Assembly: GCA_002501065.1 (NCBI GenBank)
Contig: DLRK01000190.1
Location: 1-7,609, forward strand
Direction of reading: 5' to 3'
DNA from: Akkermansiaceae bacterium UBA7890
GTDB taxonomy: Bacteria > Verrucomicrobiota > Verrucomicrobiia > Verrucomicrobiales > Akkermansiaceae
Length of the DNA: 7,609 bases
This document shows positions 1 through 7,605 of the stretch, piece after piece. The position numbers and the translations under genes were made by a program. Position 1 is the stretch's first letter, and each line of letters begins with the position of its first letter. The notes under the pieces were generated by a model. The model did no database searches. It was not told the DNA's origin and saw only the letters and a program-made list of their open reading frames with translations.

Positions 1-3000
1 CGTCTGGTTTGTTGTCCTTGAGCAAAGGGCTGGCGGCGCTCACGCCACGCGCGACCCAGTCGAGGGCGTCTAGTAACGGCTGATAATCTTCGCTGGGCGC
101 CCCTTGCGAGTCGTTCCAGAGGGCGATGGTCTTGCGAAGGCCCTCCGCATCCTCGGCCAAGGCCTGGTTCAAGGCGGCAAGGCCTGCGGTATTGACCTCA
201 TCGTCAGCAGCGTCCTCCACCTGCTCGAGCAGCACCAGCAAACGCTCCTCAAGCATGAACAACTGCGCCGCCTGTTTCCCGAAACTGTTGACCGAAGCCT
301 TCATCTGCTCCTGCTCGGTCATCGCCGCCATTCTCGCACGGGTGATTTCGGCCAACTCCGCAAAGGCGGTCTCGGCACCTTGTTGGTGAGCGGCCGCAGC
401 CTCTCGATCTCCGGATTCGATCTGCGCCAAGGCCGTTTGTAGCGCGCTTTCGGCGGCAGCCAGTAAATCGTTGACCGGTGGCGCGGCGGGCACGACGGCA
501 TCGAAAAGCCTGGGGCGTTGCGCGGGGATCTCCGGCATCAGGAGCAGTTGCAGTTGCCGCTGCAGGGTGGACTGGGATCCAGCGATCGCGGACTGCTCCC
601 CGGCAAACTCCTCCACGTTCAAGGCCCCACTCTCTTCTCGCAACTGCCTCTGCTCGGCGGCCTGCGCGGTGAAAAAGTCGCGGGCTGTCGTCAGCGCTTC
701 GTATTCGGCCCCGATCCGCAGCCGAAACTCCGCGCGCAACAGGGCCGCGATCACCTCGGCTTGCAGGCGAGCTGCGTTTTTGGACTCCGCCTTGGGGACC
801 AGCGCGGCGGCTTCGCGCATCTTGGCGTCGGTGCCCGAGCGGACGAGGCCGTTCACAAGGCGGGACAGGTTGAAGGCCACGATCGCATCGGCGCTGGTGC
901 TTTCCTTGTTGCGGGGCGTGGCTGCGAGGAGACGGCCCGTTTCGCTGGCAAGACGAGCCTGCGTTTCCGCCAGTTGGTCTTTAGCGGCAGCGTCCGCATC
1001 TTCTCCGAGGATGGTTTGCAAACGCAGGGCCGCCTGGGTTTGTGCCGTGGCGTGCAGTTCGCGCGCCATGACGTCCGAGGCCTCCGCGAATCCGAGTTGG
1101 AGAACCACCAGGCCAAGCTCGCGCGCTGAACTGTTGACCATATCGATCGCTGACGCCGGATTCCGGGTCTTCCCTCTCCCATCGTCCACCGCGGCGAGTC
1201 CCCGCAGCAGCGATGCCGCACGGTGGACATGCTCGTCGCTGATCCGCTCCAACTCACTGCCCAGCCTGACCAGCGCCGCGCTCTCGGCCTCCTCGGACAC
1301 CTTGTTGGCTGCCAGGTCGCCAACCAGGGCATCGATGCGCGTGCGGATCACGCCGAGGCGTTCGCCCATCAGATCCTGCCGCACCGCCTCCAGTTGGCAG
1401 GTCTGGACGAAGACGGCAGCGGAGGGATCGAGATCGCGGATGAGCGCATGCACCCCGCGCTCCTCGCGGTAGATGGTGCGGATCTGGGTGAGCAGGCGCC
1501 GCTTCTGCTTCGCGATCTGTGCCAGGTAGTCCTCCTTCGACAAAAACTGCACCCGCCGGGAATCCGAACGCACCCAGTGCGGACCGTCCGGTCCCGGATA
1601 GCGGTCGGCCAACTCGACCACGAAAGAAACGGTGTCGCCAATCGCGAGATCAGAGAGTGCCTCGCGGTAGTCCCAGTCGATTCGTTCCTCTCTCCCGTCG
1701 CTCAGTTCGGGCGCGGGGAACGAGATTCTCTTCTCCTCCGTTTTATTGAGACGGTATGTGATCGCCGCTTCGCCGATCCCATGGTCATCCCGTCCCCGAA
1801 AGGCGAAATCGAGCTTGCGTTCAAGGGTCGCGAACAGGTTGCCGTGGGGCGAAGTAAGATCAACGCTGGGCCTTTGGTCCGGTGCCACCTGGAGGTAATG
1901 ACGCGGGCTCGAGAAGTCGAATTCGTGCTCCTTGTCCACCCACCCAAAACTGTAAGCCCGCGACTCGGCGACCACTTGCTCCATTGTGACCGACCGGCCG
2001 TCCGAGCTAATCTTCAGCGGAAGGGCGGTCCCTTCCGCCGGCCGGAACTCCGCCTCGTCCACCGCTCGGTCGAGCGCGAGCTTCCACTGGATCGTGGTGC
2101 CTTCCGGCACTGTGAGCGTCAGCGCCTCGACGGTCTCGGCTGCTCGCCGGGTGTATTCCGGAAACTCCAGAGTGACCTCGGCCCGTTCGATCCGGGGCGC
2201 CGAAATCACCCGCACCGTATGCCATGCCGTCTCGGCATCGCCAGCGGAGACACGGTAGTCGAAGCTGCGGAACACCGCCTCCGCCTTGTACTCGCAGACG
2301 CCGTTAGCGATAGCCAATTTGCGCTCGCGGGGCTTGCCCTGGCCCGTGCGCAAGATGAGCTCGGCACCGTCCGGAATCTCGCCTCCAATCCTCGCAACGA
2401 GGCGCAGGCTTACGCCCTCCTTGACGATCCGATCGCCCTGCTCCAATTCGATCTGCGTGCGCGTGGGGTAGGCAATCGCAAGCCAGGGAGTGAAGATGCG
2501 GCCAAAGCCGGCTGCCAGAAACGGTCCATCGACTATGGCGAAACCCCCGATGATCACCACCGGGATGAGGGCAAGCAACAGAAAACGGCGGAGCCCCTTG
2601 TAGGAAACGGCATCTTCCGGCCGCAATGGTCCAGCGGCTTCCTCGGCCAGGCGGCAGGTCTTCGCACGCAAGGCTTCCGAGGTCCCTGGAACCGACCCGG
2701 ATTCACCAAGCTGAATCGCTGTCACCAACAGGCTCTCCAGTCCGCCGTGGTGTTTCTCCACCCGCAAGGCGGTGCGCGACGGGTCGAACCTGCGGAGGTA
2801 GCGCCAGCCGGATTGCCGGGCTTTGGACAACGCGACGACGATCAGGACCACCAGGATCCCGACGCGCCCTGCGGCAGGCAGATCCACCAACCAGTCGACC
2901 GCCATTCCGATCAAGAACAAGAGCAACGCCCAGCGGCAGAAGGACAGCAAACCTGCCGTGTGGTTCAGGACCTGATCGCGCCGCCAGACCGACCTCAGAC

Positions 3001-3037
3001 GTGCATCGAGGAGATTTGGTTGGTGGTGCTCGGTCAT
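1..3037 (-). CDS. DUF4175-like large membrane protein, C-terminus cut by window edge
   Basis: An uninterrupted minus-strand frame runs from the ATG at 3037-3035 to the left edge: 1012 codons without a stop, so the C-terminus is missing. Two hydrophobic segments (about residues 35-51 and 58-71) and a third (151-170) are flanked by Arg/Lys on the sides that put the rest of the protein in the periplasm. Residues 190-400 look beta-rich and Ig-like (for example YRVSAGDAET at 261-270, then LEFPEYTRR at 290-298). A GRDDHGIGEAAITYRL stretch (414-429) and VELADRYPGPDG (474-485) match patterns I associate with DUF4175-like proteins beside Bat-type VWA genes. Residues from 500 onward are mostly helical, rich in Ala, Glu, Gln and Arg, with coiled-coil character. 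No catalytic motif is visible. The start is fixed by a 4-base ATGA overlap with the upstream VWA gene. The role is unknown; a periplasmic scaffold or partner for the two VWA proteins is my inference. The reading frame is near certain, the family moderately so. Confidence 0.88.
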   Translation of the reverse strand, partial: MTEHHQPNLLDARLRSVWRRDQVLNHTAGLLSFCRWALLLFLIGMAVDWLVDLPAAGRVGILVVLIVVALSKARQSGWRYLRRFDPSRTALRVEKHHGGLESLLVTAIQLGESGSVPGTSEALRAKTCRLAEEAAGPLRPEDAVSYKGLRRFLLLALIPVVIIGGFAIVDGPFLAAGFGRIFTPWLAIAYPTRTQIELEQGDRIVKEGVSLRLVARIGGEIPDGAELILRTGQGKPRERKLAIANGVCEYKAEAVFRSFDYRVSAGDAETAWHTVRVISAPRIERAEVTLEFPEYTRRAAETVEALTLTVPEGTTIQWKLALDRAVDEAEFRPAEGTALPLKISSDGRSVTMEQVVAESRAYSFGWVDKEHEFDFSSPRHYLQVAPDQRPSVDLTSPHGNLFATLERKLDFAFRGRDDHGIGEAAITYRLNKTEEKRISFPAPELSDGREERIDWDYREALSDLAIGDTVSFVVELADRYPGPDGPHWVRSDSRRVQFLSKEDYLAQIAKQKRRLLTQIRTIYREERGVHALIRDLDPSAAVFVQTCQLEAVRQDLMGERLGVIRTRIDALVGDLAANKVSEEAESAALVRLGSELERISDEHVHRAASLLRGLAAVDDGRGKTRNPASAIDMVNSSARELGLVVLQLGFAEASDVMARELHATAQTQAALRLQTILGEDADAAAKDQLAETQARLASETGRLLAATPRNKESTSADAIVAFNLSRLVNGLVRSGTDAKMREAAALVPKAESKNAARLQAEVIAALLRAEFRLRIGAEYEALTTARDFFTAQAAEQRQLREESGALNVEEFAGEQSAIAGSQSTLQRQLQLLLMPEIPAQRPRLFDAVVPAAPPVNDLLAAAESALQTALAQIESGDREAAAAHQQGAETAFAELAEITRARMAAMTEQEQMKASVNSFGKQAAQLFMLEERLLVLLEQVEDAADDEVNTAGLAALNQALAEDAEGLRKTIALWNDSQGAPSEDYQPLLDALDWVARGVSAASPLLKDNKPD
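3034..3037 (-). promoter_or_regulatory. ATGA stop/start overlap between the second VWA gene and the DUF4175-like gene
   Basis: On the minus strand the sequence reads CCATGA: TGA (3036-3034) ends the VWA gene and ATG (3037-3035) starts the next. Such overlaps usually mean reinitiation by the same ribosome. A GAAGGA (3056-3051) sits 13 bases before the ATG, a rather long spacing for a Shine-Dalgarno site, so coupling probably contributes more than independent initiation. Confidence 0.8.
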
Positions 3038-5430
3038 GGCAGGTCGTATTTCCTTCGCATCATCCACTCGAATCCAAGCAGGACAACCAGCACCACGGCG
3101 ACCAGCCAGTTATCCCACAAGGGCAGGTCGCTGCGGACCGTGGTGGTGTGCGGTTCACGGTTGAGCAAGGCGGGCAGCTCCTTGAGTTGCAGAACTCCGA
3201 GGGAGGCCCCGCCGGACAGTTCGGCGATCCGGCGCAGGTGGTCGCTCTGCATGTCGGTGTTGGCCAGCTCGGGCCTGAGATCGGCGACCTGGAACTCGGT
3301 CGAGTTGGAGAGGGGGCGATCGCTCGAGTTCGCCTCCACGCGATAGCCACCCGCGCGGGGTGGGGAGAAGTAGCCTTCGTAAAGCCCGGGGTTCGAGGCG
3401 TCGGACCGGAGGGTGACGCGCTGGGGAGCGTCCCCCGCGGCATCAGCACCCAGGGCACGAACCTCCACCTCGAATCCGGACTGGGTAGCCGGTTCGAAGT
3501 TCTCATTGAGCAGATGCGCATAAAGCATGACCTGTCCACCGACCGGGTAGGTGGCCCGATCTGTCTCAAGGCGGATCCTCTTGTGCTCGCCCATGAGCCG
3601 CGACAAGGTGAGAAACTGCACACACTGCGACCAGACCCGCCAGTGGTACTTGTCACCCGTCTTGAAGCGCAGCAACCAGAGGCGATCGGTCGCCATCATC
3701 ATGCACTTTCCGGTCCCGTAACGTTGCCAGGCCACCAGGGGGTAGCGGTCGGCACGGGATTGGGTGTCGGAGAGCTCGGCCAACACAGTCGCCCCGGGAC
3801 GCGGGGCGAGGAGCGGCGGAACACGGTCGAGCGGAGCGACCCGGCTCCACACGAGATCGTTGTCCTCCTGATCATTTTCCAACGTCATGACCAGGCTGCT
3901 GCGGCCTTCGGGTGTGAGCACGGGATAGACGCTCTCATCTACCTCCTCCCAGGCCGCGTCCGGATCGAATCCGACCGGCAGCATGCGCTCCACCGGAGTC
4001 CCCGCATAGCTGGCGGGAGCAAAGCGTGCCCCGCAAAGCATGAGCAAGGACCCGCCGCGCTCCTTGACCAATTCCTCCAGCCGCTGGAAGGCTTCCACCG
4101 AGAAGAAGGACGAATTGACATCACCGAGGATCACGAGGTCGTAGGAGAAGGCCTCTTCACGATCCTCGGGGAACTCCGCGATGTATTCCGACGATTGCTG
4201 CGCCAACTCGGGCTGGGCACGCGTCGCGATAAAGGTCGCATTGATGCGCGGATCCCGCTTCAGCATGGCGCGCAGGTAACGGAACTCCCAGCGGGCACTG
4301 CCCTCGATGCAGAGCACGTTGATTTTCTCGTTCACGACCCGAACGCTGCGCTCCACCCGGTTGTTGGCTGCCGTGGCCTCGTCGGAAAACGGGGTGATCG
4401 CGACCTCGATGCGCGCTGCGCCTTTCTCAGCCACATCAACGTTGAAGAAGATCTCCTCGAACTGCAGTCCACCTGCCAGCGAAACGCTCTGCCGTGCGAT
4501 CCCGCGGCCGTTGAGGCTTACCGTCAGGTCGGCGCTGCGCTTTTCGTAGCCCTTGGATTGAAGCTGAACGCGGACCGGAACCTTGTCGCCGGTGAAGGCC
4601 ACATCCTGCACGATGACATTGCGGATCGAAACGTCGTCAGGATCGGCGATCCCCACCGGCACGGTGTAGACCGGAATCCCGCGTGTCCCCAGATCACGAA
4701 CCACCGCCTCGACTCGGCTGGACGAGGTGTCCAACCCGTCCGAGAGCAACACGATGCCGGACAGGGGCGCCCCGCGTTCCGTTTTGGCGACGGTTTCGAG
4801 TGCTCCCGCGATCGAGGTTCCCGACTCGTCCGCCCGCAGGGCCGCAAGGGATTCGATTCCACTATTCTCGCCCACCCCGAGCCGCTGCACGGACTCGCCA
4901 AATGCATGGTAGCTGAGATCAAGATCTGCGCCGAGCGACTCGAATACCGGTCGCGCCGACTGCGAGAGCAGGTTGGTCGCCAGATCGAGGCGCGAGGCCG
5001 CAGCAATGGCATCGCGCTGCTTCCCGGCGAGTGACATGGCACGGCGGCGGGCCTCCTCCGGGGTCGCCGAAAGCGGCAGAATCCCGAGGGCAGCAGCCGC
5101 TTCCCCGATATCCTCGGAGCGCTTGCGCTGGTCCACAACCGACATGCTCTCCGACACGTCGATCAGGACCGGGAGACGGCGATTCTCGGTCTGGGTCTGC
5201 GTAACGGTTGCGGTCGGCTCGAACACGACGGCCACGATCAGAGTCAGGGCCACCAGGCGGGAAACTGCCAGCACGAGGCGGACCCAGTTCGGCAGGCCCC
5301 GCCGTCGGAGGTAGAGGAGGACGGTCAGCACGATGACAGCGGCAAAGGCTCCCATCATGACCGCCACCGAAGCCGGGCGGGCCCAGAAGAGCCGCTCGAT
5401 CTGTCCGTCATTCAAAATCCAGGCGATCAT
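3034..5430 (-). CDS. VWA and GATase-like domain membrane protein (Bat-type)
   Basis: A 798-residue protein, complete. Membrane helices lie at about 21-40 and 51-70 with an RRR loop between them, and a third at 774-790 followed by RRK; by the positive-inside rule the bulk is periplasmic. The VWA domain (about 86-260) has a full metal-ion-dependent adhesion site: DVSES (91-95), Thr205 in SGTSIAGAL, and Asp231 in LLSDGLDT. A beta-sandwich follows (265-365), ending in an NNRVERSVRVV stretch. Residues 369-590 form a class I glutamine-amidotransferase-like fold: INVLCIEGSARWEFRYLRAML, DLVILGD (431-437), GGSLLMLCGARF (459-470) and GTGKCMMMATDRLWLLRF (572-589). There is no GxCxG nucleophile elbow, so it is probably not an enzyme. 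A further beta domain covers 615-715. The ATG directly follows the stop of the BatA-type gene, with only a weak GGA (5440-5442) upstream. It probably acts with the proteins encoded on either side. The exact partner and substrate are unknown. Confidence 0.93.
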   Translation of the reverse strand: MIAWILNDGQIERLFWARPASVAVMMGAFAAVIVLTVLLYLRRRGLPNWVRLVLAVSRLVALTLIVAVVFEPTATVTQTQTENRRLPVLIDVSESMSVVDQRKRSEDIGEAAAALGILPLSATPEEARRRAMSLAGKQRDAIAAASRLDLATNLLSQSARPVFESLGADLDLSYHAFGESVQRLGVGENSGIESLAALRADESGTSIAGALETVAKTERGAPLSGIVLLSDGLDTSSSRVEAVVRDLGTRGIPVYTVPVGIADPDDVSIRNVIVQDVAFTGDKVPVRVQLQSKGYEKRSADLTVSLNGRGIARQSVSLAGGLQFEEIFFNVDVAEKGAARIEVAITPFSDEATAANNRVERSVRVVNEKINVLCIEGSARWEFRYLRAMLKRDPRINATFIATRAQPELAQQSSEYIAEFPEDREEAFSYDLVILGDVNSSFFSVEAFQRLEELVKERGGSLLMLCGARFAPASYAGTPVERMLPVGFDPDAAWEEVDESVYPVLTPEGRSSLVMTLENDQEDNDLVWSRVAPLDRVPPLLAPRPGATVLAELSDTQSRADRYPLVAWQRYGTGKCMMMATDRLWLLRFKTGDKYHWRVWSQCVQFLTLSRLMGEHKRIRLETDRATYPVGGQVMLYAHLLNENFEPATQSGFEVEVRALGADAAGDAPQRVTLRSDASNPGLYEGYFSPPRAGGYRVEANSSDRPLSNSTEFQVADLRPELANTDMQSDHLRRIAELSGGASLGVLQLKELPALLNREPHTTTVRSDLPLWDNWLVAVVLVVLLGFEWMMRRKYDLP

Positions 5431-5433
5431 CTA
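5428..5433 (-). promoter_or_regulatory. TAG-ATG abutting junction between the two VWA genes
   Basis: The BatA-type gene stops at TAG (5433-5431) and the next gene begins at ATG (5430-5428) with no base between them. Upstream there is only CCGGAACC, with GGA at 5442-5440, a weak ribosome site. Translational coupling is the likely way the second VWA protein is made, keeping the two VWA proteins in a similar ratio. No promoter-like sequence is apparent here. Confidence 0.7.
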
Positions 5434-7605
5434 GGTGGTTCCGGTTTGCGTCGTGGTGGGCGAGGACTGCCTGGCCCGGCCGCCCGGCCGCTTGTGCATG
5501 AGATTCGCCAGGAGGCTTTCGATGACCAGCAGCCCCAGGCCCGCCAGCAGGAAACTGAGCCAGAGCGACCGCCCGGTGCGTGACTCGTTCACCGCATCGA
5601 GCAGGTCCCCTTTCGACTGCGCCACTGCGATGCCCGTTCCTTCGAAACTGCGCGTGGTCTCGGCCGCGGACAGGCAGGCGACCTCCGACTCCGCAGGATC
5701 GACATTGACCGCGATGGGCACGCCAGGCGCTTGCAGACTGACGCGTGCAAGATAGAAGCCGACTTCGCGGGCGTGCTCTAACAGAGCCACGTATTGGTTG
5801 CGATGCTCCCGCACGGGCACGGCGATAATCTCCTTCGACGGGGCGTCGAACACGGCCTCGCTCGCATCCGGCTGATCAACATAGGACAGCGACAGGGAAT
5901 CCCCCACCTGCCGCGGCCTCTCGAATTCGCGGGCTGTGAGGTAAGTCACCATCTGTTGGAGGACCATGGGGAAGACCGGCGTAACCGCCATGTTGTTCCA
6001 CGCCGAATCCGCGGAGGTCGTGAACATGAAAACCTGCCCACGCCCGACCGAATGTTCCAACAGCACCGGCGCTGAGGTCCCGGCGAGGGACAGGACTGTG
6101 GAACTGGTGGCGGCAGGCTTGACCTGCAACACCTTGCGGAACCGGGTTTCGCTCAACAAATCCTCCGGCAACGAACGGAGCGGCCGGCACACGGAATGGT
6201 CGGGCATGGTTGGATCCAGCGGTCTGCCCACTCCCAGCGCGTCGCTCGTGCTCACCGGCTGTTCGATCGCGGCCGGGAGCAACGGAATCCCATCCAGCGC
6301 CGAACGTTTGTTCCAGGCAGCGGCGTCGACCTTGTCACCGGCAAACCAGATCAGACCGTTGCCGGCACGAACGTAGGCTTCGAATACCCGGGCCTGCTCG
6401 GGCGTAATGTCGGGGACGTTCTGCAGCACTACGACATCGAAGCGCGCCAGATCCTGGGAGGGCAGATCGATCCATGGCACGGACCTTACCGCAAAGTTCT
6501 CCTGACCCGCATCACTCCCACGCGCCCGGAGCGCCGCGGCGAGGAAGTCCCCTCCTCCCCCTGGCGATCCCTCCACACTCAGCACGGAAACTTCATCCCG
6601 GATAACTGCCACCGTCCGGCGGGCGTTGTCCACCGGCAGCGAATCCGACTCCAACTCGGCGCTGATCCGGACCGGCCCGGCATTACGAAAATGGACAAAA
6701 AGCGAGACCGTCTTCGAGGCCCCCGGCGCAATCGCGGGAACCGTCTTGGTATCGACCGTGATATCATTGACCAGGCCCTTGATCCGCACATTTGCAACGG
6801 GGCTCGCACCGTAGTTCCGCACCGTCGCACGATAGCGCGCGATCGTGTCCTTGCGTAGCACCCCGGACACCAGTTCCAGGTTCGTGATCGCCAGGTTATC
6901 GGCGCCGCCGCGCACCGGAATGATGGTCGTCGGCGCGCTCTCGCCCAGATCCTCGAAGGCCTTCCCCAACCACGCCGGCCGGTCCTTCCAGTCCTGGGCC
7001 TGCATGTCGGTCACGAGGTAAACTTCCTTCTGTGGAGCATCCATCGCCTCAACCAGCGCTTCCAGGGTGAGCGGAACAGTGTCGAGATCGAGAGGTTCCG
7101 GAGTTGTCTGTTGGGACCGAAGCAACTCGTCGAAGCGGGCGGGATCGAAAGCCATGTTCCGCGCGACCACCCGGTGTTCGGCGCCGAGAAGCACCAGGCT
7201 GACCGGATCTCCCGGATGGAGTTCCTCCGCAATCATGTCGATCTTCTCGATGCCTCGTTCGAATCGCGTGGAGGTACCGTCGCCATGCTCCATGCTGTAA
7301 GAAGCGTCAAGGGCGATGATCACACCCGCGCGACGCTCGCTGACCTTCGAGGGCACGGACTCCCCTTCCTCGACGAACGGCTTCGCGAAGGCGAGAGCCA
7401 ACAACACGATCGCGAGGCAACGGAGACACAACAAGACAATGTCACGCAGGCGAATCTGCCTCGAGCGGACCCGCACGCTCCGGTTCAGGAACTGCATTGC
7501 CGCCCAGTCAGTACGTTTCACTTTGTAGCGACTGAGCAAGTGGGCCAGGATAGGCAGCCCGACCCCGAGCGCGGCAAACAGGAGCAGCGGATGAAGAAAA
7601 CTCAT
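5431..7605 (-). CDS. BatA-type VWA domain membrane protein
   Basis: A 724-residue protein, complete. The N-terminus is the double membrane anchor of BatA/aerotolerance-regulator proteins: helix 1 at about 4-24, a basic loop containing RYKVKRTDWAAMQFL (26-40) and RVRSRQIRLR (45-54), and helix 2 at 56-75. The VWA domain (93-235) has DASYS (100-104) and VTDM with Asp200; the metal-site Thr is less certain (Thr175 is a candidate). Residues 236-330 resemble a CARDB beta domain (TVRNYGASPVANVRIKGL at 261-278). Residues 338-560 are GATase-like: VLSVEGSPGGGGDFLAAALR, FDVVVLQNVPDI (389-400), NGLIWFAGDKVD (416-427) and VGRGQVFMFTTSAD (520-533), without a catalytic Cys. A C-terminal helix (681-701) precedes a basic then Thr-rich tail. 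The start at 7605 is needed to keep helix 1 whole; the next Met (37) would lose it. Its ribosome site lies outside the window. It is the first of the three linked genes seen here, and a MoxR ATPase and DUF58 gene are expected upstream. It is probably a periplasmic metal-dependent protein-interaction module. Confidence 0.94.
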   Translation of the reverse strand: MSFLHPLLLFAALGVGLPILAHLLSRYKVKRTDWAAMQFLNRSVRVRSRQIRLRDIVLLCLRCLAIVLLALAFAKPFVEEGESVPSKVSERRAGVIIALDASYSMEHGDGTSTRFERGIEKIDMIAEELHPGDPVSLVLLGAEHRVVARNMAFDPARFDELLRSQQTTPEPLDLDTVPLTLEALVEAMDAPQKEVYLVTDMQAQDWKDRPAWLGKAFEDLGESAPTTIIPVRGGADNLAITNLELVSGVLRKDTIARYRATVRNYGASPVANVRIKGLVNDITVDTKTVPAIAPGASKTVSLFVHFRNAGPVRISAELESDSLPVDNARRTVAVIRDEVSVLSVEGSPGGGGDFLAAALRARGSDAGQENFAVRSVPWIDLPSQDLARFDVVVLQNVPDITPEQARVFEAYVRAGNGLIWFAGDKVDAAAWNKRSALDGIPLLPAAIEQPVSTSDALGVGRPLDPTMPDHSVCRPLRSLPEDLLSETRFRKVLQVKPAATSSTVLSLAGTSAPVLLEHSVGRGQVFMFTTSADSAWNNMAVTPVFPMVLQQMVTYLTAREFERPRQVGDSLSLSYVDQPDASEAVFDAPSKEIIAVPVREHRNQYVALLEHAREVGFYLARVSLQAPGVPIAVNVDPAESEVACLSAAETTRSFEGTGIAVAQSKGDLLDAVNESRTGRSLWLSFLLAGLGLLVIESLLANLMHKRPGGRARQSSPTTTQTGTT

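Noticed and set aside
471..1472. A 333-codon plus-strand frame rich in Ser, Arg and Ala.
   Set aside because: Low-complexity Ser/Arg/Ala composition is typical of an out-of-register shadow in G+C-rich DNA. It is antisense to the helical part of the DUF4175-like gene.
1223..3346. A 707-codon plus-strand open frame.
   Set aside because: It is in codon-on-codon register with the DUF4175-like gene, so the same codon bias explains it. The protein is rich in Arg, His, Pro and Gly with no domain, and the minus-strand frame continues on both sides with coherent membrane and beta segments.
4308..4326. A possible class I glutamine amidotransferase enzyme because of the VLCIEG strand.
   Set aside because: The Cys is not in a nucleophile elbow and no His-Glu pair in the expected context was found. 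The region matches the non-catalytic GATase-like domain common in Bat-type VWA proteins.
2626..5034. An 802-codon plus-strand open frame across the junction of the second VWA gene and the DUF4175-like gene.
   Set aside because: It lies codon-on-codon opposite the second VWA gene. In that register an antisense stop needs TTA, CTA or TCA in the sense gene, codons this G+C-rich gene avoids. Its translation has no recognisable domain, while the minus strand has clear VWA motifs.
4524..5138. A 204-codon minus-strand frame within the second VWA gene.
   Set aside because: It is the same strand in another frame, with Arg/Ser/Pro-rich composition and no domain; the overlapping frame carries the conserved VWA motifs.
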